In this document: piece by piece, positions 42,411 through 55,375 of the stretch
Position numbering within the stretch: the stretch's first letter is position 1
Layout: every line of letters starts with the position of its first letter
Assembly (NCBI GenBank): GCA_022834735.1
Contig: BQKD01000001.1
Coordinates: 2,457,659 to 2,521,658, forward strand
Length of the DNA stretch: 64,000 nucleotides
Direction: 5' to 3'
Source: Erysipelotrichaceae bacterium OPF54
Lineage (GTDB): Bacteria; Bacillota_I; Bacilli_A; Erysipelotrichales; Erysipelotrichaceae
The notes under the pieces: model-generated
What the model saw: only the letters and a program-made list of their open reading frames with translations
Databases searched by the model: none
What the model was told of the DNA's origin: nothing
Position numbers and translations under genes: made by a program

Positions 42411-42483
42411 ATTCTATACCTCCTTTGATACAGAAATACGATAACTCCCTTTAATATCTATATCAATTACTTATAAACTATAT

Positions 42484-43188
42484 CTATCTATAACTCATAG
42501 GCATTCTTATATTGATCATTCGTTCAAAATTTGCATCCAGTATCTTTTCCGTTCCGGACACAGACAACCCCTTGATCGCCGCGATCGTTTCGATCGAGTT
42601 CTTTAAAGCTTCGATATAATTCCGGTGTCCGACAGCCCATTCGACTGCATCGATCCCGTCGCTTTCGATCAGAAGCTTTCGGATTGGCACGTTGCGCACT
42701 ACACTGGCAACTGCCTGGTCCCGTACGACCGATGGCCCGATCGTGAAATAGGAAGCGATCTCGTTGTACTCTTCGATATATTGGTTGCAGGAGTACCAGT
42801 GCACGATATACCTATTCGGATATTCGCGTATGATATCAAGAATTTCCTTTTCCTGTCCTTTGGTATGGAGAATGACCGGCTTCTTATTCGCATATGCGTA
42901 CTTGATTTGTTCAGTAAATACTTTTTTCTGGATCGCAGGATCGACAGAACACCAGCAGGAATCCATACCGATTTCTCCTATGATATCTGCCTGTTCCAGC
43001 AAAGGGCGCATTTCTTTCAGGCTGACACGATCTGCAGTCCATGGATGGATGCCGCACGAACACCGGATACGGCTCTTTTCTATGTGCTTCCACTCTTTCG
43101 GATCGGCCGCATTGCATAACGAAGGAATGTCATGTTTGTCCTGCAGCCGGATGATTTCATCCGAGAAATGAAAATGGGCATCATGCAT
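42484..43188 (-). CDS. TatD-like metal-dependent hydrolase
   Basis: A 234-residue TatD-family protein. Metal ligands: HFHF (MHDAHFHF, residue 5-7), GEIGMDSCW (Glu), ILHTKGQ (His) and VHWYS (His), with ESDG near the C terminus. It ends the thiamine-precursor transporter operon and its ATG overlaps the ATPase gene. TatD proteins are nucleases or hydrolases; a role here in hydrolysing a taken-up thiamine product is only a guess. Confidence 0.88.
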   Translation of the reverse strand: MHDAHFHFSDEIIRLQDKHDIPSLCNAADPKEWKHIEKSRIRCSCGIHPWTADRVSLKEMRPLLEQADIIGEIGMDSCWCSVDPAIQKKVFTEQIKYAYANKKPVILHTKGQEKEILDIIREYPNRYIVHWYSCNQYIEEYNEIASYFTIGPSVVRDQAVASVVRNVPIRKLLIESDGIDAVEWAVGHRNYIEALKNSIETIAAIKGLSVSGTEKILDANFERMINIRMPMSYR

Positions 43189-43915
43189 GGTTTTCTCCTT
43201 TCAGAAGATCATAAATATCTTTTTTCAGACGGCTTTGCGAAAAAAGCCAGTCTCTCGATTTTCCTTCTTTTCTCAGATCGATCTCCTTCAGGATCCTGGC
43301 CGGCCTGGCCGAAAGGATCACGATCCGATCCGACAAATAGAGGGCCTCATCGATATCGTGGGTGACAAGCAGCGTGGTACGCTCGTATCGTTCGCGCAGC
43401 CCGAGCAGCCAGTCCTGCATTTCATTGCGCGTTATGACATCCAGTGCTCCGAACGGCTCGTCGAGAAGCAGGATATCGGCATTGCAAAGCGAAGTTCTAA
43501 GAAAAGCGGCTCGCTGCCGCATACCGCCTGACAATGCCGACGGATATGCCTTTTCATACCCTTCCAGGCCAAATGTCTTGAACTGGGCCAGAGCCTTCTG
43601 TTTCAAGGTGCGGTCGTGATGGATTTCTCCGTACAGGCTCACATTGTCGAGGATGGTCCGCCACTCCAGAAGAAGATCGTTCTGAGGCATATAGGCGAAA
43701 TGACGGCCCGCTTTGCCAAGCGGGCTGCCATCTACTTCTATACGTCCTTCATACCCTTCCAGGACACCGGCCAGAATGTTGAGGATCGTGGATTTGCCGC
43801 AGCCGGAAGGGCCGAGGATCGAGACAAATTCTCTGTCGTGCACATCAAACGAAATGTCATTCAGTACGGGGCGGCTGTCAAAGGCGAGGCTCAAATGTTC
43901 TACTTTCAGCTTCAT
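43181..43915 (-). CDS. thiZ: ABC transporter ATPase, ThiZ-like
   Basis: A 244-residue SsuB/TauB/ThiZ-type ATPase. Walker A GPSGCGKST (residues ~35-43), signature LSGGMRQRAAFLR, Walker B ILLLDEPFGALD and the switch His in VTHDIDEAL are all intact. The start overlaps the stop of the binding-protein gene (ATGA). The TPP riboswitch upstream of the operon identifies it with uptake of a thiamine precursor. Confidence 0.88.
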   Translation of the reverse strand: MKLKVEHLSLAFDSRPVLNDISFDVHDREFVSILGPSGCGKSTILNILAGVLEGYEGRIEVDGSPLGKAGRHFAYMPQNDLLLEWRTILDNVSLYGEIHHDRTLKQKALAQFKTFGLEGYEKAYPSALSGGMRQRAAFLRTSLCNADILLLDEPFGALDVITRNEMQDWLLGLRERYERTTLLVTHDIDEALYLSDRIVILSARPARILKEIDLRKEGKSRDWLFSQSRLKKDIYDLLKGENHA

Positions 43916-44940
43916 TGAACAAACTCATTCGTATACTGATCCTGCGCGCTGATCGTATGATCGATGAGCCCGCATTCATACATAAATTCGGTATAGCCGT
44001 TCCACACAGAATCTTTCATTCGTCCCCAGCTTTCAGCATCTTTTGCATACTGACTACTCAAATATTCCTGCGAAGCTTCCAGGAACGAGAGATCAGTATC
44101 AGGCAGGGCCTCTTCATGCAGGATCTTTGCGGCTTCCTGCGGATTTTCGATCGCGTATTCATAGCCTTTCTTCGTAGCTGCCATAAATTTTTTTACCATT
44201 TCCGGATCATTGGCGATCGTATCATCGTTGGCGATGATGACAGGAGTATAATAGTCCAGTCGTTTGTCGAGCTCGGAAAGCGGAATGTACTTCACATCAT
44301 AGCCTGCCTGCTTTGCCTGAATGACGGCCCAGCCGTAAAACTCCCAGCCCAGATTCACTTTATTAGGTCCGGTCTCATCCGACAATCCGGCAATTCCGGA
44401 ACCGTCGGCTCCGACAATGGTCAGTTTACTGAAGTCGGCTCCTGCCTCGTTCATGAGTGCATGAATGACGGCTTCTTCGCTTGGTGCGCCCCAGCCGGCA
44501 TAGGTCTTTCCCTCGAAATCTTTTGGCGAAGCGATGCCCATGCTTTCAAGAGCTACAAATCCGGATGTATTGTGCTGTACGATGGCAGCGATCGTTTTGA
44601 CTGGCAGCGGATCCTCGCTCGTAAGAGCGTACGTGACATCTTCCTGATAAGACACGCCAAAGTCGGCTTTTCCGGCTGCTACCATGGACGTGGTGGCATT
44701 GTCGCCAGGTTCGATGATTTCCACATTTAATCCTTCTTCCTCATAATATCCTTTATTCTGAGCGACATAAAATCCCGTATGATTTGTATTGGGGGCATAG
44801 TCGAGCATTAGTTTTACTGTTTCGGTTTTGTCTTTCTCGGTTTGAGATGAAGCGTCGCTGCATCCCGTAAATGCCAGGGCGCATGCAGCCACCGCAATAA
44901 CTCCTTTCATCCAGTTTGTCTTTCTTTTCGTTTTCTTCAT
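43912..44940 (-). CDS. thiY: thiamine-precursor binding lipoprotein, ThiY-like
   Basis: A 342-residue NMT1/ThiY-type solute-binding protein starting MKKTKRKTNWMKG after AAAAGGAGA. The lipobox is ALAFTGC. The family core is VKLMLDYAPNTNHTGFYVAQ, then VAAGKADFGVSYQEDV, typical for pyrimidine (HMP or formylaminopyrimidine) binding. The start overlaps the permease stop (ATGA). The chosen start leaves out a long, basic N-terminal extension with no ribosome site. Confidence 0.88.
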   Translation of the reverse strand: MKKTKRKTNWMKGVIAVAACALAFTGCSDASSQTEKDKTETVKLMLDYAPNTNHTGFYVAQNKGYYEEEGLNVEIIEPGDNATTSMVAAGKADFGVSYQEDVTYALTSEDPLPVKTIAAIVQHNTSGFVALESMGIASPKDFEGKTYAGWGAPSEEAVIHALMNEAGADFSKLTIVGADGSGIAGLSDETGPNKVNLGWEFYGWAVIQAKQAGYDVKYIPLSELDKRLDYYTPVIIANDDTIANDPEMVKKFMAATKKGYEYAIENPQEAAKILHEEALPDTDLSFLEASQEYLSSQYAKDAESWGRMKDSVWNGYTEFMYECGLIDHTISAQDQYTNEFVQ

Positions 44941-45704
44941 TTTCCTTCTCCTTTTCTTAAATAGGGAAAGCATAGCTTTTCCAGGACGGAAACGCCCACA
45001 TTCAAGAGGACGCTCCATAATACGATCAGCAGGACACAGGCAAATACTTTATCGAGCATGTAGCCGTTCTTCACACGCAGCATGTAATAGCCCAGGCCGG
45101 CGCTGCTGGACAGCCATTCGCCAACGATCGCTCCTCCTACACAATACGTGGCAGCTACCTTTAGTCCGGAAAACAGTCCGGTCGCTCCTGCAGGAATCTT
45201 TACGATGGAATAAACCTGAAATGTGCTGGCGCCGAAGCTTTTTACCAGATTGATTTTTTTTGGATCGACCTGCTGCAGGGCATCAGTAAGCGAAACGGCT
45301 ATCGGAAAAAAGCACATGAAGACAACGATCAGTACCTTTGGGAGCAGATCAAAGCCGAACCAGATCGAAAAGAGCGGTCCGAGCACCATGACAGGAACGG
45401 TTTGTGTCACGATCAGATACGGATAAAGGCTTGTTCGTATCGTTTTCGACAGATCCATGCCGATCGATATAAGGATCGCGAATACAGTACTGATTCCAAG
45501 TCCGAGCAAAGCTTCTTCAAGAGTGACGATCGAATGTTTCATGAGGATATCCCGGTTTTGCACCAGGGCCTGGATTACTTTTGAAGGAGCAGGCAGAATG
45601 TACAGGGAGATATGGAATGCGCGTACATAGATTTCCCATCCTCCGATCACAAAAATGAAGACGAGCACGGGAAGAACGATCCTTTGCAGGTTCTTTTTTT
45701 GCAT
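44937..45704 (-). CDS. thiX: ABC transporter permease, ThiX-like
   Basis: A 255-residue permease of the SsuC/TauC type with six hydrophobic segments. The EAA loop reads YSIVKIPAGATGLFSGLKVAATYCVGGAIVGEW. It is the first gene after the TPP riboswitch and is translationally coupled to thiY. Confidence 0.9.
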   Translation of the reverse strand: MQKKNLQRIVLPVLVFIFVIGGWEIYVRAFHISLYILPAPSKVIQALVQNRDILMKHSIVTLEEALLGLGISTVFAILISIGMDLSKTIRTSLYPYLIVTQTVPVMVLGPLFSIWFGFDLLPKVLIVVFMCFFPIAVSLTDALQQVDPKKINLVKSFGASTFQVYSIVKIPAGATGLFSGLKVAATYCVGGAIVGEWLSSSAGLGYYMLRVKNGYMLDKVFACVLLIVLWSVLLNVGVSVLEKLCFPYLRKGEGK

Positions 45705-45722
45705 AATCCCTTCCTTTCCTAT

Positions 45723-45753
45723 AAAAAAACAGACACCTTCAAAGAGCGTCTGT
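45723..45753 (-). terminator. riboswitch-controlled terminator
   Basis: ACAGACGC-N9-GTGTCTGT hairpin (one G-U pair), then seven T, between the TPP aptamer and thiX: the likely expression platform. Confidence 0.8.
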
Positions 45754-45768
45754 CGATCATTTATTCGA

Positions 45769-45852
45769 TATGACTCCCTCCGCCGGTACTGACCGGATCA
45801 GGTTCAAAGGGACCGTGCCTATGCACATCTCAGCCTTTCGGCGCCCCTGTCA
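45769..45852 (-). ncRNA. TPP riboswitch (THI element)
   Basis: The minus strand contains all conserved TPP-aptamer blocks: GGGGCGCC, AAAGGCTGAGA, CCCTTTGAACCTGATC and CCGGCGGAGGGA. A terminator hairpin follows before thiX. TPP binding is expected to shut off the transport operon. Confidence 0.97.
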
Positions 45853-45917
45853 TGTTTTTTCGTCTCAACTATATCACATATGGAAAAGATTCCAAGTCCT
45901 TTTTAAGCAAAAAAAAG

Positions 45918-46031
45918 ACCCGGCAGCGAGCTATTTTCGCAGGCGCAAGGCCAACTATCGTCGCCGCTGGGGTGCTTAACTTCTGTGTTCGGGATGGGTA
46001 CAGGTGTTTCCACCCCGCCATCGCCACCGGA
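45918..46031 (-). rRNA. rrf: 5S ribosomal RNA
   Basis: The minus strand holds the standard 5S blocks (GTGGCGATGGCGGGGTGG, CCCATCCCGAACACAG, AAGTTAAGC) and ends that pair (CCGGTGGC with GCTGCCGG). It lies after the 23S gene and is followed by an A/T-rich terminator. Confidence 0.95.
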
Positions 46032-46123
46032 TCTTCTCTTCACGCTTTCCATCGATCTTTCAAAATCACCATACACCCTTTTCCACAATCGGTCTTGGCA
46101 AGTCGCGGACGTCTTCATCTCTT

Positions 46124-49036
<2,913 letters not shown>

Positions 49037-49290
49037 GGTTCTCTAGTTTCTTTCAATGTGCTTTCTACAAGATTTTTCTTCTTTTGATGAAAACTGTTAT
49101 TTCTTTAACTGTTTCTCAGTGTTATCTTCCACAACTTGCTTTCAAGACCTCTTCTCTTCTTATCTATTGTGTCTTTTCTTCAAATTTGTGTATGATGATT
49201 TTCAAAGATCGATTTCTGCTCTCAGGACAATCCCTGAAAACCTGACAGAACTCCTTCTCACGTCTTTACACCTTCTTCGCTTTCTCCTTA
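49037..49290. other. 16S-23S spacer, no tRNA
   Basis: No tRNA-like cloverleaf is visible in the 254-base spacer. It contains a 15-base stretch (49236-49250) fully complementary to the 16S leader (50940-50954), the RNase III processing stem, and a TTTTCAAAGATCG box also found in the leader. Confidence 0.8.
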
Positions 49291-50819
<1,529 letters not shown>

Positions 50820-50992
50820 ATATTGACTCTTTTTTTGTTTCTGTTATCTCTTTTTTTCTTTTCAGGTGTTTCTCAAGAAATCGACGTGTAATTTTAGTTC
50901 TCTCGTACTTGTACGTTTTTTTCTTCTAAAACTATTCGTTTCTGTCAGGTTTTCAAAGATCGTCCCTCGCTGCCGTTTCCGACAGCTCGTTT

Positions 50993-51021
50993 ATACTAAC
51001 TCTTCCTTTTCGTTTCGTCAA
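50993..51021 (-). promoter_or_regulatory. rRNA promoter, proximal
   Basis: Minus strand: TTGACG (51016-51021), 17-base spacer, TAGTAT (50993-50998). Confidence 0.75.
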
Positions 51022-51109
51022 GAAAGAATTTCACTTTTTTTAAAGTTTTTTTCTTTCTTCGGAAGCGTTTCGTATGTTTTCTTTTCTGCGTCGTTCTTGA
51101 CGCTCACTT

Positions 51110-51138
51110 ATAATACCTCTCCACACTTTATCTGTCAA
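51110..51138 (-). promoter_or_regulatory. rRNA promoter, distal
   Basis: Minus strand: TTGACA (51133-51138), 17-base spacer, TATTAT (51110-51115). Near-consensus; AT-rich sequence upstream. Confidence 0.85.
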
Positions 51139-51315
51139 CACTTTTTTATATATTTTTTAAATATTTTTAAAGGACAGGTTGCTGCGTCAATTTTGCGGCT
51201 TTTTTCCATCGTTAACCGCTTACATACGCAGTAAATAGTAAGCGGGAAAAAGAACCGCGGGTATTCAGCCTCCAGTTCATTGAGTATATTGATGCTATGA
51301 ACTGGAGGTTTTTTC

Positions 51316-51504
51316 ATGAGCGAATCAAAACAGAATTCGAATACCTATTCTTCTTTTGCTGAAGTCCGCCTTCCTGATCCGGGTCCCAGGAAACAAACCG
51401 GATCGGATCGGCCAGCTATCGTTATTCAGTCTTCCAAAGGCAAGATCTATATCCATAATCATACGGAACCGGTGCTGATTCGAACGGTCCTCGATTCATT
51501 ATGA
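51316..51504 (+). CDS. IS66 ORF1 (small tnpA-like)
   Basis: A 62-residue product in the position of IS66 tnpA. It has AIVIQSSKGKIYIHNHTEPVLIRTVLDSL and no clear DNA-binding motif in this short version. Its stop overlaps the tnpB start (ATGA). GAGGTTTTTTC precedes the ATG. Confidence 0.65.
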   Translation: MSESKQNSNTYSSFAEVRLPDPGPRKQTGSDRPAIVIQSSKGKIYIHNHTEPVLIRTVLDSL

Positions 51505-51863
51505 GATCTCTTGATTTTAACCGCATCGATCATGTGTACATCCGTCCCGGCTACACGGATCTGCGCAAAGGCATTGACGGCCTGTGCCTGCTGGTTCAAT
51601 CTTCCATGAAGCTGGACCCGCGTCAGAATATCCTCTTCCTGTTCTGCGGCAGAAAGACTTCCACCATCAAAGGACTGCTTTGGGAAGAGGATGGGTTCAT
51701 GCTCATCACCAAGCGTCTAGAGAACGGAAAATTTCAATGGCCCAGAACGGAGGAAGAAGTCATTGCGCTGAGCGAACAGGAGCTCAGATGGCTGCTTGAC
51801 GGACTGAGCATTGTACAGAAAAATGCGATTCGTCCAGCACGAAAACGTGCATATATTGTGTGA
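51501..51863 (+). CDS. tnpB: IS66 TnpB (Orf2)
   Basis: A 120-residue IS66 Orf2 protein with YIRPGYTDLRKGIDGLCLLV near the N terminus and LFCGRKTSTIKGLLWEEDGF in the middle, the family hallmarks. It is required for IS66 transposition, though its biochemical role is unclear. It overlaps its neighbours at both ends. Confidence 0.93.
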   Translation: MRSLDFNRIDHVYIRPGYTDLRKGIDGLCLLVQSSMKLDPRQNILFLFCGRKTSTIKGLLWEEDGFMLITKRLENGKFQWPRTEEEVIALSEQELRWLLDGLSIVQKNAIRPARKRAYIV

Positions 51864-53426
51864 TGGAAAAGCCTTTCCAAGTGTGTTATAGTCGGGTCAT
51901 GAAAGATGGTTACTTCGCACAGGACAACGGATCCAGCATAGAAATTCAAAAGATTCTGGAAATCATGAACGAGCAGCTGAAAAAACAGTCCGAGCAGATC
52001 GAGAAACAATCGGAACTGATCGAAAAGCTGTACGATAAGATCGAACAGAAGGACGAGATCATCCGCAAGCTTCAGAAGATGCTTTTCGGCCGGAAGAGCG
52101 AAAAGGCAGCCGCGCTTGAGATGATGGCCAATATGGAACCTCTGTTCACTATGGATTATCCGGAACCGAAACAGGAAGAACGTACAGGGACAGTCAAGGC
52201 GCATGAGCGCCGCCGCTGTCCGAACCGTACGGACGACCTGGACTCCCTTCCAGAAAGCGCACACGATCGTAAAGGTCCTCCCTGCGCAGATCATCATCGA
52301 AGACATTTATACAGAAACCTACGCCTGCCCTGCCTGCATGAATGACGGGGAAGGCGTTCTTTATAAGACAGACGCGCCGGCCGCTTTGATCCCCGGTTCT
52401 TTTGCGAGCGCGCAGGCCCTGGCCTATGTGGCCAACGAACGGTTTGTCAAAGGCGTGACCTATTACCGGCAGGAAAAGGAATGGAAGAGCTGGAAGCTTC
52501 CTGTGAGCCGAAGAACGATGTCCAACTGGGTGATGCTGGGATCGGAGAGTTATTTCGAACCGCTGATCGAACGGATGAAAAGTCACCTGCTGAAAGAGGA
52601 GTATATACACTGCGACGAAACGACCATCCAGGTCATGAAGGAAGAGGGGCGCAGGAATACGAACAAGTCGTATATGTGGGTGTACAGTTCGATACAGGAA
52701 AGCGAACATCCGATGCGGCTGTTCGACTATCAGCCCGGAAGAGGCGGAAAGTATGCCGCCGATTATCTGGAAGGATTCGCAGGGATATTGATCACAGACG
52801 ACTATGCCGGATACAATCAGGTCGATCATGACGAAAGAGCACTGTGCTGGGCTCATGCCAGAAGGTACTTTGTAGATGCTCTGGAAGGCCTGAAGGAAGC
52901 AGCAGGATCCGTGTCAGTGAAGATACTTACACAGATCATGAAGATTTTCCGTATCGAAGCGAAGCTTCAGAAACTGAAGCCAAAAGAACGAAAAGAAGAA
53001 AGGATGCTGCGCGAAGGAGGGCTCGTGGAGCAGGTTTTCGTGTGCGCAAAAACAGCCCTGGCCACAGAAGGCTGGACAACCCAAAAGGAAAAACAGGCCC
53101 TGAATTATCTGGTAGATAACGAAGAAGGACTGAAGATTTATCTAAAAGACGGCAATGTACCGATGACCAATTCGTTATCGGAAAGAACGATCCGAAGCTT
53201 CGCGATCGGACGGCGCAACTGGCTGTTCTCGGGAAGTCCGAGAGGAGCCCGAAGCTGCGGCGTACTGTATTCGGTCGTAGAAAGTGCGAAAGCCAACGGA
53301 CTGGTACCGTACAAATACATACTGTACGTGTTGGAAAAACTGAGGGGAAAGATCGGGCAGCTGAGTGACGAGATCCTTGATCAGATGATGCCGTGGAATG
53401 CAGAAGTCAAAGAACAATGCGTATAA
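51863..53426 (+). pseudogene. tnpC: IS66 TnpC transposase, frameshifted
   Basis: The transposase is split into two frames. Frame 1 covers residues 1-~130 with a coiled coil (LKKQSEQIEKQSELIEKLYD) and LQKMLFGRKSEK, up to LDSLPES. Around 52245-52255 a frame change is needed to continue FQKAHTIVKVLPAQ and the zinc-finger-like YACPACMNDGEG. The DDE core follows: YIHCDETTIQV (Asp), ITDDYAGY (Asp) and SLSERTIRSFAIGRRNW (Glu). The rest is complete to the C terminus. The element is probably inactive by itself unless frameshifting occurs. Confidence 0.88.
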
Positions 53427-53440
53427 CCCGAAAGAAAAAG

Positions 53441-53486
53441 GGCCCCTATTTGCGAGAAGTATCTCACAGACAGGGGCCTTTAACTA
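53441..53486 (+). terminator. long hairpin inside the IS66 right end
   Basis: AAAGGGCCCCTA...TAGGGGCC-like arms (AGGGGCCTTT) around an inner GAGA/TCTC stem, just after tnpC; a likely transcription stop. Confidence 0.6.
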
Positions 53487-53598
53487 TACGCGGTTCTTTT
53501 TCCCGCTTACAGTAAATACGCTCGGATTCCACGAAAAAAAAGACAGATCCTTCCCTCTGTCTTCTGGCGAACTTTCTCATTTGCACAATTTTAAAATT

Positions 53599-54060
53599 TC
53601 ACTTTGCTTCCTGAATCATTTTTTGTTTCCAGTACGGCAAGGTTCTCAGCTGCCTTTTGTAGAGTTCCCGGCACTCCTGCTCGCTCATCCCTTCCTGCGG
53701 AACGTTAGAAACGAGAAAATCAAGCATCTGGTCGACCTCTGTGTAAATAAACTGACCATCGGCCAGGCACCATTTGCAGTATCTTGGATCTATCTCTCCA
53801 TCTTTGGTTTTTCCCATGATCGAAGGCTCGATCGGCATGCCGCAGCACTCGCAGTATCGAACCTGCTCCGATTCCAGCAAGGCATCGATCGACACCTCAA
53901 ACAGAGCGGACAGCTTTAGGAGCATGTCCGGGCCGGGAATCGTTTCATCATTTTCCCAGCGGGAAACAGCCTGACGTGTAACATGTACTCGTTTTGCCAG
54001 ACTTTCCTGCGTCATCATCGACGCATTGCGCAATGCTTTTAAAATACTTCCTGTACTCAT
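53599..54060 (-). CDS. XRE-family regulator with zinc-ribbon domain
   Basis: A 153-residue protein from MSTGSILKALRNASMM (ATG after AAGGAGA). Residues ~1-60 form the XRE helix-turn-helix (MTQESLAKRVHVTRQAVSRWENDETIPG). Residues ~70-110 form a four-Cys zinc ribbon (YCECCGMPIEP...YCKWC). The C-terminal third is helical (putative-zinc-ribbon family proteins). Target genes are unknown. It lies next to the IS66 end and divergent from the AraC gene, separated by a long gap. Confidence 0.88.
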   Translation of the reverse strand: MSTGSILKALRNASMMTQESLAKRVHVTRQAVSRWENDETIPGPDMLLKLSALFEVSIDALLESEQVRYCECCGMPIEPSIMGKTKDGEIDPRYCKWCLADGQFIYTEVDQMLDFLVSNVPQEGMSEQECRELYKRQLRTLPYWKQKMIQEAK

Positions 54061-54434
54061 ATACTCTTTTCTCCTTATCACGTTCAGTATGGAACAATTC
54101 AGAAGACGATACAAGCAACTGTCTGTTTCCCTTTAACAGAACATTCCTCTTCCATTCGTTTCAGGATGACATCCTCCCAATTAGGCACGGTCATCCTGCT
54201 CAAGAACGATAAAAAGCCGGACCGATCGTGCTCATGCAGGATCAGTCCGGCAAATCAGGCCCGGTTTGAAAACGTTTCTTATAAATACAGCAACCAATTA
54301 GGAATTTTAAATGTCCGGGCCGGCATACGGCACAATGACCCACCATGTGCCGTACAAAAAACTGTATGGGAATATATAGAACTTTAAAGGGCACTTAAAT
54401 GATAATCTTTTCCTCTTTTTGCTAAGATATATTT
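54061..54434. other. gap with terminator-like hairpin
   Basis: No convincing gene. GCCGGAC...GTCCGGC (54213-54249) with TTTTTA on the minus strand is an intrinsic terminator shape for a minus transcript from 54250-54400. That stretch includes CGGCACATGG..CATTGTGCCG pairing and could be a small RNA or a gene remnant. Confidence 0.35.
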
Positions 54435-55316
54435 ATGAAAGAAAACCTACGCAGCGAATTCAGTCAGCGTCAGAATATGATCGAACCTGACTTCGAATTA
54501 TATTATTATACGGACAATAACCTGAATAAAGTCAATACGCACAAGCATGACTATTATGAGGTGCTCTTCTTTCTGGAAGGAGAGGTCACCGCATATATTG
54601 CCGACAAGTCCTATAAACTCGAACCCGGAGATCTGATCATCGTTCCTCCCGGTATTTTCCATTATTCGCAGATCAACACGACCAAAGTGCCTTACCGGCG
54701 CTTTACGCTCTGGATTTCCGATCACTTTTTTAAAAAGCTGGTAGAAATGGATAAAAGCTTCGGCTATCTGGAAAAACCGGTCGTTCAAGAGAAACGATAT
54801 CATCACCATCTCGACAACCTGACGGCCAACAATATGCAGGCTAAAATATTAAGTCTTCTCGAAAGCCTTCATTACGACGAGTTCGGCAAGCACGTTCAGG
54901 AACGGCTCTGCTGCTGCGACGTGATACTGTCGATCAATCAGATGCTTTACGAACAGGACCATCCTTATGAATTAAAAGAAGGACAAAGTTTGGCGGAAAG
55001 CCTGTTCAATTATATAAAGATCCATATTGATGAGGATATTTCGCTCGATTCGCTGGCTCAGACTTTTTATATCTCAAAATACTATATTTCGCATTTATTC
55101 AAATCGCATGTAGGAATGTCTGTACATCAGTACATCATCAAAAAGCGCCTGAATATGGTGTGCAGCGCCATTCTTTCAGACACTGACATCACCAAGGCGT
55201 GCGAACAGTCCGGATTCAAGAATTACTCGAATTTTTATCGTGCATTCGTCAAAGAATACGGAATGTCCCCAAAGGAATACAAGGAACGGCATCGGATCGA
55301 ACCGTCCGCTCAATAA
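54435..55316 (+). CDS. AraC-family regulator (cupin + HTH)
   Basis: A 293-residue AraC regulator. The N-terminal cupin has NTHKHDYYEVLFFLEGEV (His residues for ligand) and LEPGDLIIVPPGIFH. The C-terminal domain has two helix-turn-helices (ISLDSLAQTFYISKYYISHLF and DITKACEQSGFKNYSNFYRAFVKEYGMSPKEYK). No ribosome site precedes ATG 54435; TGCTAAGAT lies right upstream (see findings). It sits beside the convergent hexuronate operon and is its likely regulator. Confidence 0.92.
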   Translation: MKENLRSEFSQRQNMIEPDFELYYYTDNNLNKVNTHKHDYYEVLFFLEGEVTAYIADKSYKLEPGDLIIVPPGIFHYSQINTTKVPYRRFTLWISDHFFKKLVEMDKSFGYLEKPVVQEKRYHHHLDNLTANNMQAKILSLLESLHYDEFGKHVQERLCCCDVILSINQMLYEQDHPYELKEGQSLAESLFNYIKIHIDEDISLDSLAQTFYISKYYISHLFKSHVGMSVHQYIIKKRLNMVCSAILSDTDITKACEQSGFKNYSNFYRAFVKEYGMSPKEYKERHRIEPSAQ

Positions 55317-55317
55317 T

Positions 55318-55346
55318 ATACCAGCCTGTATGGCTGGTATATTTTT
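55318..55346 (+). terminator. terminator of the AraC gene
   Basis: ATACCAGCC-TGTAT-GGCTGGTAT, then ATTTTTATT, after the AraC stop. Confidence 0.88.
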
Positions 55347-55375
55347 ATTCTTCTCTTTAAGATCTTATTTTTCTA

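Larger units (their letters stand above)
50820..51237. other. rRNA leader and promoter region
   Basis: No gene. Holds two sigma-A promoters on the minus strand (see entries), the 5' part of the 16S processing stem (50940-50954) and AT-rich sequence upstream of the distal promoter, likely an UP element. IS66 lies just beyond. Confidence 0.75.
51238..53510 (+). mobile_element. IS66-family element with 8-base duplication
   Basis: 2273 bases with perfect 22-bp terminal inverted repeats (starting GTAAGCGGGAAAAAG at each end). AGTAAATA flanks both ends (51230-51237 and 53511-53518), the 8-base duplication expected for IS66. It carries three ORFs in the usual order (tnpA-like, tnpB, tnpC). tnpC is frameshifted. 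The element is ~100 bases upstream of the rRNA distal promoter. Confidence 0.95.

Noticed and set aside
49037..49290. Possible tRNA in the rRNA spacer
   Set aside because: No TTCRA loop or acceptor pairing was found on reading the minus strand.
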